Part shown: in pieces, positions 24,200 through 31,280 of the stretch | Position numbering within the stretch: position 1 is the stretch's first letter | Layout: each line of letters begins with the position of its first letter | Origin: Victivallales bacterium | GTDB taxonomy: Bacteria; Verrucomicrobiota; Lentisphaeria; Victivallales; SZUA-371 | Length of the DNA: 35,536 nt | Direction: 5' to 3' | NCBI GenBank assembly: GCA_016936495.1 | Contig: JAFGXT010000329.1 | Coordinates: forward strand, 1-35,536 | The notes under the pieces: model-generated | The model's database searches: none | Told to the model about the DNA's origin: nothing | Seen by the model: only the letters and a program-made list of their open reading frames with translations | Position numbers and translations under genes: made by a program

Positions 24200-26290
24200 T
24201 TAGAATATTGCGGATGAGGCTCCAGCAAGCCGTTCCATATCCTGTTCAGATATAGGCTGAAAACCATGTGGTTCCATGCTGAAGCTTGCACGTCCGCCAG
24301 AGAGTTGCGGTAGAGATTTACTGAATCCGAACATTTCCGCCAGGGGTACTTCGCAACTTAAGCGTTTGCCTGAGGGAATATTGCCGATATGGTGGATGAC
24401 GGCGCGGCGCGCCTGAAGATAACCGCTGATTTCCCCGATGCACTCTTCCGGCGCGCTGATTTCCAGCTTCATCAGTGGTTCAAGCAGTATTGTGCCATGG
24501 CTGACGGCGCGACTTACCGCGTCGAGTACTGCTCCGGCGACGGCGGCGTCAGTAGTTCTATCCTGAGTCCCCCGCAGATCTTTTAGAACGGCGCGCACGT
24601 AAGTCAGGGAATAACCTTTGACGCCTCCGGTTCTGACGCCCGCCTCCAGCGCGGTTTCGGCACTATGTATCCACGAGCTCGGAATGTTTTTTGACTTTAT
24701 CAGATTTTCAACCTTATGTCCGCAATCGAGCTTTTCGACAAAGAAATCAACATCGACTTCACAATACAATTCTTTGTCGCCGATCAGCCGGTCAAAAATT
24801 CCGGTTGTCGAACAGGATTCCGGCAAAGTCTCACGGAATGTCACTCGGGGCTGACCGCATCTCGATTCAATATGAAATTCGTCTTTGATGCGTTTGAAAT
24901 TGATTTCCAGGTGGAGCTCGCCCATGCCAGACAACAGCATCTGCCCGGTGCTTTCATGACGATCCAGAAATAAAGTCGGGTCTTCGCGGCATAAGAGTTC
25001 CAGCGTATGCTTCAACTTGTCTTTGTCGGCGGTCGAGCGGGGTTCTATCGCCATGGATATGACCGGCTCGGGAAAACTTATTTTTTCCAGCAGCATCGGC
25101 TTATTCACGCAGCAGAGCGTATCCCCGGTAATAAGGTCAAAAGTTCCCATGACGCCGATGATATCTCCGGCTTCGGCTATTTCCCGCGCTTCCACGTTAC
25201 GGGCGTAAAGACGCAGCATTCGTTTGATTTTTATCTTCTCACGCGTTCGCGGATTTACCACCACGTCATTCAGTTTCAAAATCCCGTTGTAAATACGCAT
25301 ATAATACAGGTCGGCGTTAGTACCGGCGACGACTTTGAACACTAGTGCGTAGAAATTATCATCTCCGGCATCAAGCACACTTTCTTCTCCGCTTTTGGGG
25401 TCGCAAAACGTTACTTGCGGACAATCGTCCGGGGCAGGCAGATAGTCCGCTACCGCGTCAAGCAAAGGTTGAATGCCGATATTCTTCTTAGCCGAACCAC
25501 ATAGCACCGGACAGATTATATTAGCCAGTACCTGTTGCCGCAACTCCTGCCGGATAAGCGTCGCGGGCACTTCCAGTCCCTCAATATACAGTTCCGCCAG
25601 CTCGCCGGAATTATTCGCCAGTGCCGCGATCATATCATCACGGGCTAGTTCGGCGGCGTCAGTCAGTTCGGCAGGAATATCTTTCCTTATCAGTTCCGCG
25701 CCTTCTTCTCCGGTAAAAAACACCGCCTGCATATTGATAAGGTCGATTACGCCATTCAATTCGGATTCAATTCCTATAGGAATTTGCAGGGCAACGGGAG
25801 TTATGGCGGGAAATTTTTCTTTTATTTCACTGACTGTATTTTCAAAGGACGCGCCGAGACGGTCAAGTTTATTGATAAAAGCTATGCGCGGTAATTTATA
25901 ATGATCGGACTGACGCCAGACTTTCTCACTCTGCGCTTCGACGCCTTCCACGCCGCTGAAAATCACCACCGCGCCGTCGATCACCCGCAACGCTCTTTCG
26001 ACTTCGGCGGTGAAATCAATATGTCCGGGAGTGTCGATAAGGTGAATAAGGCTTTTGCCGTTGACGGTTGTCCATTCAAAGGAGGCAGCCGCCGCACTGA
26101 TGGTTATACCACGACTGCGCTCTTCGTCAAGAAAGTCCATGACCGTATTGCCGCCGTCAACGTCCCCGATACGGTGGGTCTTGCCCGAATAAAATAAGAA
26201 ACGCTCAGTAACGGTGGTTTTTCCCGCGTCGATATGAGCGATAATACCAATGTTTCTGATACAGGTGGACGCAGGCGCACGGTAAGTCAT
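24200..26290 (-). CDS. EF-G2-type translational GTPase (elongation factor G paralogue)
   Basis: 696 residues, full EF-G length. The G domain shows AHIDAGKTT (G1), DTPGHIDF (G3) and NKLD (G4). The switch region GDVDGGNTVMDFLDEERSRGITI resembles the mitochondrial EF-G2 pattern (GDVDDGDTVTDF) rather than the THKIGEVHDG of canonical EF-G. Domains III-V follow and end with GGRASFSMEPHGF. EF-G2 proteins act mainly in ribosome recycling with RRF (known for the mitochondrial form); a similar role here is inferred. A canonical fusA elsewhere would be expected. The zinc-ribbon gene lies 103 bases upstream on the same strand and may be co-transcribed. Confidence 0.92.
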   Translation of the reverse strand: MTYRAPASTCIRNIGIIAHIDAGKTTVTERFLFYSGKTHRIGDVDGGNTVMDFLDEERSRGITISAAAASFEWTTVNGKSLIHLIDTPGHIDFTAEVERALRVIDGAVVIFSGVEGVEAQSEKVWRQSDHYKLPRIAFINKLDRLGASFENTVSEIKEKFPAITPVALQIPIGIESELNGVIDLINMQAVFFTGEEGAELIRKDIPAELTDAAELARDDMIAALANNSGELAELYIEGLEVPATLIRQELRQQVLANIICPVLCGSAKKNIGIQPLLDAVADYLPAPDDCPQVTFCDPKSGEESVLDAGDDNFYALVFKVVAGTNADLYYMRIYNGILKLNDVVVNPRTREKIKIKRMLRLYARNVEAREIAEAGDIIGVMGTFDLITGDTLCCVNKPMLLEKISFPEPVISMAIEPRSTADKDKLKHTLELLCREDPTLFLDRHESTGQMLLSGMGELHLEINFKRIKDEFHIESRCGQPRVTFRETLPESCSTTGIFDRLIGDKELYCEVDVDFFVEKLDCGHKVENLIKSKNIPSSWIHSAETALEAGVRTGGVKGYSLTYVRAVLKDLRGTQDRTTDAAVAGAVLDAVSRAVSHGTILLEPLMKLEISAPEECIGEISGYLQARRAVIHHIGNIPSGKRLSCEVPLAEMFGFSKSLPQLSGGRASFSMEPHGFQPISEQDMERLAGASSAIF

Positions 26291-26393
26291 ATCGCCTCCT
26301 TTGCATAGATTCTACCAAGCTCATGCGAAATATGGTTCATTGCCGCCGAAGCGTCAGATAATTTTTGCCAAGCGTAAGAAAGTCAGGCTGAGA

Positions 26394-26825
26394 CTATTTT
26401 TTGCCCCAGACTTTCCACCATTTTTTATCGCTTTTGCCGCTTTCTTCAACTTGTTCTTCGCCTTCCTCGGCGCCGGATTCAGCTTTGAATGCGAACTCTC
26501 CAGATTCAAAGGCTTTACGTAAATTGGTCTTGTCAATCTGCTGATCCACTACACCAAGCTGATAACTGTCCTGAACCGTGGGAACCATGCCGATACTGGT
26601 ACGGCTCATTTTTACTGTGTTGGTACTTTCAGGCTGTTCTCCGCCAGGCGCCGCGACTTCTTCGTCAAGTTCTTCCGCCGTGTTCTGTTCAACCGACTGT
26701 TCAAGCGCCACCACTTCAAAAGCAGTCCCGCATTCAGTACATTCTACCATCTCCCCGATCATTTCTTCGGGAACCTCAAATAATGTCTCACAGTTTGGAC
26801 AGGAAATATTGATTGTATCAGCCAT
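26394..26825 (-). CDS. Zinc-ribbon (MJ0042-type) acidic small protein
   Basis: 143 residues from the ATG at 26825, preceded by GAGG 8 bases upstream; the longer frame to 26837 starts at a TTG within that SD. Residues 9-33 form CPNC...CTECG, with an intervening LFEVPEEMIGEMVE, the MJ0042-type zinc-ribbon pattern. The rest is acidic and low in hydrophobicity and ends in a basic, Trp-rich tail (KKWWKVWGKK), suggesting a soluble protein with a possible membrane- or nucleic-acid-contacting end. The ribbon resembles the N-terminus of the kinase at 22445. Function unknown. Confidence 0.8.
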   Translation of the reverse strand: MADTINISCPNCETLFEVPEEMIGEMVECTECGTAFEVVALEQSVEQNTAEELDEEVAAPGGEQPESTNTVKMSRTSIGMVPTVQDSYQLGVVDQQIDKTNLRKAFESGEFAFKAESGAEEGEEQVEESGKSDKKWWKVWGKK

Positions 26826-26993
26826 AAAAAACCTCAATTATGGAATGCTTTCAAACTTTTTATCTAAGATAACATTTTAATTCGTCTTAAGCAAATAATA
26901 TTTAAGCTTTGAAACGTTTTTTTTTAACTTTTTGTGTTTTTTTACTGGCATCTGCACATTGCGGACTGGAATTTATGTTATATTAGAACTTTA

Positions 26994-27022
26994 TTAAGAT
27001 AAAATCAAGCTCTAACTATAAT
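26994..27022 (+). promoter_or_regulatory. Putative promoter producing a leaderless transcript
   Basis: TTAAGA (26994-26999), a 17-base spacer and a perfect TATAAT (27017-27022). Transcription would begin 6-8 bases later, essentially at the ATG at 27030. That gene has no SD, which agrees with a leaderless mRNA. Confidence 0.45.
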
Positions 27023-27029
27023 ATAACAT

Positions 27030-27701
27030 ATGAGTCAAATGTTGAATATATATTTTGCCGGAGAACTTTTCGATCATAAACATCTTTCTGGAAACATGCT
27101 GCTTGCGGAGTACATTGAACATGCCGGGGCAGGCAGGTACAATGTGATTCTGCCACAAACCGTCGAACATGCCGAAAATCGCTTCGTCGACATAAGAAAT
27201 AAAGACCTTGAAATGCTGTTTTCATGCGATGTGGCATTGTTTAATTTTGACGGTTGCGATTTGGATTCAGGAACCGTGGCTGAATTTATTTACGCCAAGA
27301 TGCTGGATATTCCCTCCGTACTCATCAGAACCGACGTTAGAATAGCCGGAGACCAGGGTGAGCATGGCGACCCATGGAACCTGATGTGTTCCGGTTACCC
27401 GCGCACCGAAAGGCTGCACTTTAACGCCATGGCTGAATTTCATAAAAATCGTCGTTCAAAAACCTCTGATTGTACCGCCAGAAGCATAATTGCTGGGGTA
27501 TACTCCTTTTTTGCGGAGGAAATAATTGCCAGTCTTGACCGGGTCGTCGCCATGCCTGGACAATTCAACGGTGATTTAAGCATGGCGGCACAGATATATA
27601 ACTGGGCGGCAAAGTGTTCCGGTTCCGGTTTAGATAAGCTTTTAACCCCGGAGAAGATCGACCGGATCATCCGCGCAAAATCCGCCCGGAACCTGATCTG
27701 A
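27030..27701 (+). CDS. Nucleoside 2-deoxyribosyltransferase-like protein
   Basis: 223 residues. The N-terminal ~130 residues match the fold: IYFAGELFDHKHLSGN (substrate loop), the segment LFSCDVALFNFDGCDLDSGT and VAEFIYAKMLDIPSVLIRTD, where the Asp and Glu in D-SGTVAE are the active-site positions. These enzymes swap nucleobases on deoxyribose in nucleotide salvage or remove modified nucleotides. Residues ~145-223 are an added helical C-terminal region not found in the basic ~150-residue enzyme. There is no SD, and a TATAAT lies 8 bases before the ATG. It is monocistronic and convergent with the small membrane ORF. Confidence 0.85.
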   Translation: MSQMLNIYFAGELFDHKHLSGNMLLAEYIEHAGAGRYNVILPQTVEHAENRFVDIRNKDLEMLFSCDVALFNFDGCDLDSGTVAEFIYAKMLDIPSVLIRTDVRIAGDQGEHGDPWNLMCSGYPRTERLHFNAMAEFHKNRRSKTSDCTARSIIAGVYSFFAEEIIASLDRVVAMPGQFNGDLSMAAQIYNWAAKCSGSGLDKLLTPEKIDRIIRAKSARNLI

Positions 27702-27707
27702 ATCGCC

Positions 27708-27947
27708 TTATACCGCAAGGAATATCATCCCACCAAGCAACAAGAACAGCCCTGTCGCTTCCGACATGGAGCAGCTTTCTTTGCGAAAAACCAAGCAGTA
27801 ACCGAAAAATAAAACAATACAGCAACCGACGGCAAGCGGGAATTCGTCTTTACTGTCTTTAAAAAGATTAGTCATGACGGTGGTAAAGCTGCCAGTTATC
27901 TCCAGATCATGACCATTCGGGAAAATAAAGTAAATCTGGAATAACAC
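27708..27947 (-). CDS. Possible small membrane protein, unknown
   Basis: Up to 79 residues, with two hydrophobic stretches (FPLAVGCCIVLFFGYCLVF and ATGLFLLLGGMIFLAV) separated by a short charged loop with RKES. The outermost start is GTG; an ATG at 27875 would give 55 residues. Neither has a convincing SD. It lies between the deoxyribosyltransferase and the toxin-antitoxin pair. I do not recognise it, and it may be spurious. Confidence 0.35.
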   Translation of the reverse strand: MLFQIYFIFPNGHDLEITGSFTTVMTNLFKDSKDEFPLAVGCCIVLFFGYCLVFRKESCSMSEATGLFLLLGGMIFLAV

Positions 27948-27978
27948 ACACAGAGATTAGATGAGACAAATACAAGAT

Positions 27979-28326
27979 TTATTTCCCATTCCCTTTATAT
28001 GTCTTGCCGGAGTGGAGATTTATGAATGCTGACGATTGAACAAGTTCGTATTTTTGCTCAATGATATTTTTGAAAGCGTCAGAGCATGAGTGCCAGTCAA
28101 TAACGTCAATGCGAAACGGGAGTTCGCACATCTGGAAAGCTTCACGTAATTTTCCCAGAACCCGAATAGAAAGCTTCTCTTTTCCAATGACGGCCAGATC
28201 AAGATCAGAATAAAGTTTTGTATTTCCGTTAACGCGCGAGCCAAACGCCAGCACCTCACATTCAGGAACAAACCCGGCAAGAATATCATTTATGATTTTT
28301 AATTCCCGGTCACTGACGTCAATCAT
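27979..28326 (-). CDS. MNT-type minimal nucleotidyltransferase antitoxin
   Basis: 115 residues from the ATG at 28326. The nucleotidyltransferase signature GSRVNGNTKLYSDLDL has the GS motif and the DxD metal ligands, and a third acidic residue lies in RIDVIDW. MntA-type proteins silence their HEPN partner by adding AMP to a Tyr of its active site (known family chemistry). The ATG overlaps the last 8 bases of the HEPN gene (ATGATTGA), so the pair is translationally coupled in toxin-then-antitoxin order. The longer frame to 28413 runs inside the HEPN gene and is not the start. Confidence 0.88.
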   Translation of the reverse strand: MIDVSDRELKIINDILAGFVPECEVLAFGSRVNGNTKLYSDLDLAVIGKEKLSIRVLGKLREAFQMCELPFRIDVIDWHSCSDAFKNIIEQKYELVQSSAFINLHSGKTYKGNGK

Positions 28327-28741
28327 TGCGTGCTTCCAGTTGTTGCAACAAAGTTTTTGCGTCGGCAATGAATGCCAGAGCCGCGTTGAACACTTCATCC
28401 GCCGTATCCGCATTATAAGTGTGGCTGGTCATGTTGCGGGCACGATGATAATCCATCCAACGCTGAACATCGGTAATAAGTTTATGTTCAGCGGCATAGC
28501 GAAACAGCTCATGCCGGGTGACGCCGTCAACATAAGTTGATCCCAGATTGTGCTCAAGCCAACGTTTAATGAACTTCCAGCACAGCTCATAAGTAAATTC
28601 GAAGTTCTGAATGACTCCGGCTCGCAATCCGTTGCGCAGCACTTCGTCAAACGACGCCATCAACACAGGATCGTTAACCCGTGTTATTATGTCGCTTAGC
28701 GAGGCCGTCGCCTTTTTCAAGCTGTCCAGCTCCAGTATCAT
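28319..28741 (-). CDS. HEPN-domain toxin (HI0074 / HepT-like)
   Basis: 140 residues from the ATG at 28741, with AAGGAG about 8 bases upstream. The protein is all-helical (NTP-transferase substrate-binding, HI0074-type). The RNase motif RX4HXY is complete: RNMTSHTY at residues ~101-108, where Tyr is the AMPylation site used by the partner. The preceding HRxW and following AFIADAKTLL helices fit the four-helix HEPN fold. Together with the MNT gene it forms a HEPN/MNT toxin-antitoxin module of a type common on mobile and defence-rich DNA. It stands next to the accessory patch beginning at 28799. Confidence 0.87.
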   Translation of the reverse strand: MILELDSLKKATASLSDIITRVNDPVLMASFDEVLRNGLRAGVIQNFEFTYELCWKFIKRWLEHNLGSTYVDGVTRHELFRYAAEHKLITDVQRWMDYHRARNMTSHTYNADTADEVFNAALAFIADAKTLLQQLEARND

Positions 28742-28798
28742 AGTTCGACTCCTTATTCCACATCGCCTTTTATTTGCATTATTTGCGCGAAGACTCTG

Positions 28799-29231
28799 AC
28801 TTACTATAAAACGACTGACTGCCGATTGCAAGTTGAATTATGAGCAAGGTCTCATTCTGCCCGGATATCATCCAGCAATTCCGAATGAATGGAACTGAGA
28901 TCATTGGGCGATGCAGGCACCAAAAATCAGGCAATGCGGTAGCAGCACCTGCGTGAGAGGGTGTAAGTGGTTTATGGTTTTCAGGACGATTTAAGGGGTT
29001 TGTAGGTGTGTGGTGAAAATGCTCTAACGGCTTATTAATGCGCATTCTTTCCATACATCAAGCTCAAAAACTCAGCAAAATCATTCCTTAAGTTGTCTGA
29101 CCTCAGATTTCAGAGTATGCGGACAACGTGTTGTATATCATATCAACATTCATCGGTGGGCATCATTCGGTACTCGCCTGGTACACCTCAATGCGATACT
29201 TGCAATCGGTAGTCAGAGGTTTATAGTAAGT
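28799..29231. mobile_element. Putative MITE-like element bounded by imperfect ~34-bp inverted repeats
   Basis: ACTTACTATAAA begins the left arm (28799-28833). The right arm (29198-29231) is its reverse complement with one gap and about four mismatches (30 of 35 positions match). The interior (~365 bases) contains no credible gene but includes the first copy of the 99-bp direct repeat (29016-29114) and a perfect ACAACGTGTTGT palindrome (within 29120-29140). No transposase and no clear target-site duplication are seen. Confidence 0.45.
29016..29114. repeat. 99-bp direct repeat, copy 1
   Basis: Matches 31080-31178 at 97 of 99 positions without gaps. It includes GCGCATTCTTTCCATACATC and ends in a CTGACCTCAGATTTCAGA stretch. 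It lies inside the inverted-repeat element. The two copies are exactly 2064 bases apart. Confidence 0.9.
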
Positions 29232-29295
29232 AAAGGAGAGTGTAGTAGTCCCAGCTAAGCGCAAATGTGGTCAATAATCAGTTAGGAGGAATCAT

Positions 29296-30234
29296 ATGTG
29301 CAAGGTAATGTTTTTTTGTATTGCGTTATGTTCGTTTCCTTTTATCGTAAGCGCCGATGATCTGTCGCAAATTATTAAAAAAATCCAAGCGACAGAAACA
29401 GTAGAAAAAGGAGATGCCTCCATTGGTGCAATTGAGTTTGCGCAAAAAAGATTCTATGAAGAATTTTTTATGACAATGTTTGAATCGTTGCCTTTATTAT
29501 CAAAAGAGAAGCAAAAAATATTGATAAATCGCGAAATAGCTATGGCGCAGAGGTTAAGATATGCAATCTGGGAGATGTGTCCCCAGGAATGGACTATTTT
29601 TAAGAATAGGTATGCAGATGAAAAATTAGTTTTATTTGAAAGTGTGAACTGCTTAAGTAATAATGATTTTATTTTAGGTTATACTGTCGGGATTGGTTCT
29701 GTTTCAGGAGATAAAATTAATCTGGCAATACGTCTTTATGATTCAACGAATGCTTTCAGCATCACTACGATGGCTCTAGAAAAATCTTATGACTTTATTA
29801 AAGATTGGAATAGTTTTGTTGATAAAACAAATGCAGAAAGTTCAAAAAATGTAGATTACACTGTTTTTGATCTTGAAAAAGTCAGGATAATAGGTGAAAT
29901 TTCTATTCCGTTTATGGAATTTATATGTGATAATTTTTATGCAATCCAACATCATGTTTTGGCTGAACTCGCGAAAGAGTCAGGTAGCCCCAATATGAGA
30001 AATAAGATATTAGATATTAAAAGAATTTATATTGATGCTCCAATTACGAGGAATGAATATGAATGGGATTTTTTGAAGGCAAAACAAGGTAAATTACTTT
30101 TTTATTCCAGAAAAGTGGATAAAGATAGAATACCACTCTACTATGAGAAGGGGTTTATTCTTAAAACTAGTGCTGATGTATCAATAAAAATGCCTGTTTC
30201 TGGTGCATATATAAAATATGATACAATTGATTAA
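29296..30234 (+). CDS. Secreted protein of unknown function, AT-rich
   Basis: 312 residues. The N-terminus MCKVMFFCIALCSFPFIVSADD is a signal peptide with a likely cleavage after SA-D region (VSA|DD). The mature part is mixed alpha-helical and charged, with no recognised motif, no further membrane segment and few cysteines. A strong AGGAGGA SD at 29284-29290 precedes the ATG. Its composition is unlike neighbours: 19 of the 60 bases in 29641-29700 are G or C. It lies between the two copies of a 99-bp repeat. Probably a horizontally acquired exported protein. No function proposed. Confidence 0.75.
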   Translation: MCKVMFFCIALCSFPFIVSADDLSQIIKKIQATETVEKGDASIGAIEFAQKRFYEEFFMTMFESLPLLSKEKQKILINREIAMAQRLRYAIWEMCPQEWTIFKNRYADEKLVLFESVNCLSNNDFILGYTVGIGSVSGDKINLAIRLYDSTNAFSITTMALEKSYDFIKDWNSFVDKTNAESSKNVDYTVFDLEKVRIIGEISIPFMEFICDNFYAIQHHVLAELAKESGSPNMRNKILDIKRIYIDAPITRNEYEWDFLKAKQGKLLFYSRKVDKDRIPLYYEKGFILKTSADVSIKMPVSGAYIKYDTID

Positions 30235-30454
30235 ATAACTAGGCCGAAAAAATGAAATCATATAAAGTTTTGATAGCGTATTGCTTAAGAATAAAGCGCA
30301 ATACCGCAGTTTGTACTGATTCTAAATCAAAGTGGTAAAACCGTCCACTCCGTGCGACTTTTTTGCTAAACCGGAATTTCCCCGGCTTAAGTCGCCGATT
30401 AACCATTCAACTTTAAATCTATTTTTCGCCACAGCTCAAGCTAAGAATTAAAAA

Positions 30455-30688
30455 TTAAACGCATCCTACCCCACGTCCTAAACGCCGTCGCTGCAGTAAG
30501 TGAATCACCAACACGACCACAAATGCTCCCAGCACCGGCAGACCAAGAAGCAGCGCGTAGAAAGTAGCCGCGAACGCATCCTCGTAACGACCGGGGAAAT
30601 AGTAGTCGGCACGAATCACATAAAAATAGGACAGATAGAGGGCATCGGCTGCGAGCAAGCTGCCAAGAACCCAGAGTGATGTCTTCAT
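30455..30688 (-). CDS. Small two-helix membrane protein, unknown
   Basis: 77 residues with two hydrophobic segments (LWVLGSLLAADALYLSYFYV and FYALLLGLPVLGAFVVVLVI) separated by a polar, Tyr/Asp-rich loop, ending in RRRLGRG. AAGGAA (complement of about 30698-30703) precedes the ATG by 9-10 bases, and composition is GC-normal. I do not recognise the family. It sits inside the accessory patch between the 99-bp repeats and has no partner gene. Confidence 0.6.
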   Translation of the reverse strand: MKTSLWVLGSLLAADALYLSYFYVIRADYYFPGRYEDAFAATFYALLLGLPVLGAFVVVLVIHLLQRRRLGRGVGCV

Positions 30689-31280
30689 GCTGTGTGGTTC
30701 CTTCGATTTGACGAGTTACATTGTTTTCGTTTCATTGTGGTTATCAGGTGTGCATAATTTTATTATCCAAGCTCAATTCAATATACTTTTTTGCTGTTTA
30801 CCTTTGTTGAAGTTATTTTTTTTGTGCCATTTTTTACTTCTGGGATATTTTACGTTACCGGTGTCCTGAATATGCATTTTTTCAATCTGTTCCACAAGCA
30901 TAACGCCGATGTTCATGCCCGTATAACGCCCCTTGAATCCGCTGTCGGAATAAGTCCGATTAATTGTTTTTGTATATATACCCTTGATCTCCTCTGATGT
31001 CAACTGAAAAACCGGATTATAAACAGAAGACCGGGAGCGAATCCCTCTCAATCAGCTTAAAACTATTTTTCGCCACTAAAAAATGCTCTAGCGGTTTATT
31101 AATGCGCATTCTTTCCATACATCAAGCTCAAAAACTCAGCAAAATCATTCCTTAAGTTGTCTGACCTCAGATTTCAGATTTACTCCAGATTCCTGACCCC
31201 AGATTCTGCCAGATTCTGTTATCCGGCAGCTGTCTCTATATCGGATTGAGTCGGATGTAACGTTTAATAAACCTGATTGT
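30689..31280. other. 592-base region with repeat copy and gene debris
   Basis: It holds the second 99-bp repeat (31080-31178) and, just after it, repeated CCAGATTC(TG) phrases (CTGACCCCAGATTCTG at about 31194-31209). An 80-90-codon minus-strand frame (30773-31051) has no SD and no recognised motif. No confident gene. Confidence 0.5.
31080..31178. repeat. 99-bp direct repeat, copy 2
   Basis: Same orientation as 29016-29114, two substitutions. The 2064-base interval contains the AT-rich secreted-protein gene and the small membrane-protein gene. It is followed by further CAGATTC-type phrases (31187-31220), which extend the repeat-like sequence on this side only. Confidence 0.9.

Noticed and set aside
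28779-29054. Minus-strand 91-codon reading frame
   Set aside because: No SD, low-complexity composition, and it overlaps the repeat and the inverted-repeat arm; its first residues are also encoded by the other repeat copy, which is followed by unrelated sequence.
30773-31051. Minus-strand 92-codon reading frame with a TTG start
   Set aside because: No SD and no recognisable motif; could be gene debris. Not reliable enough to call.
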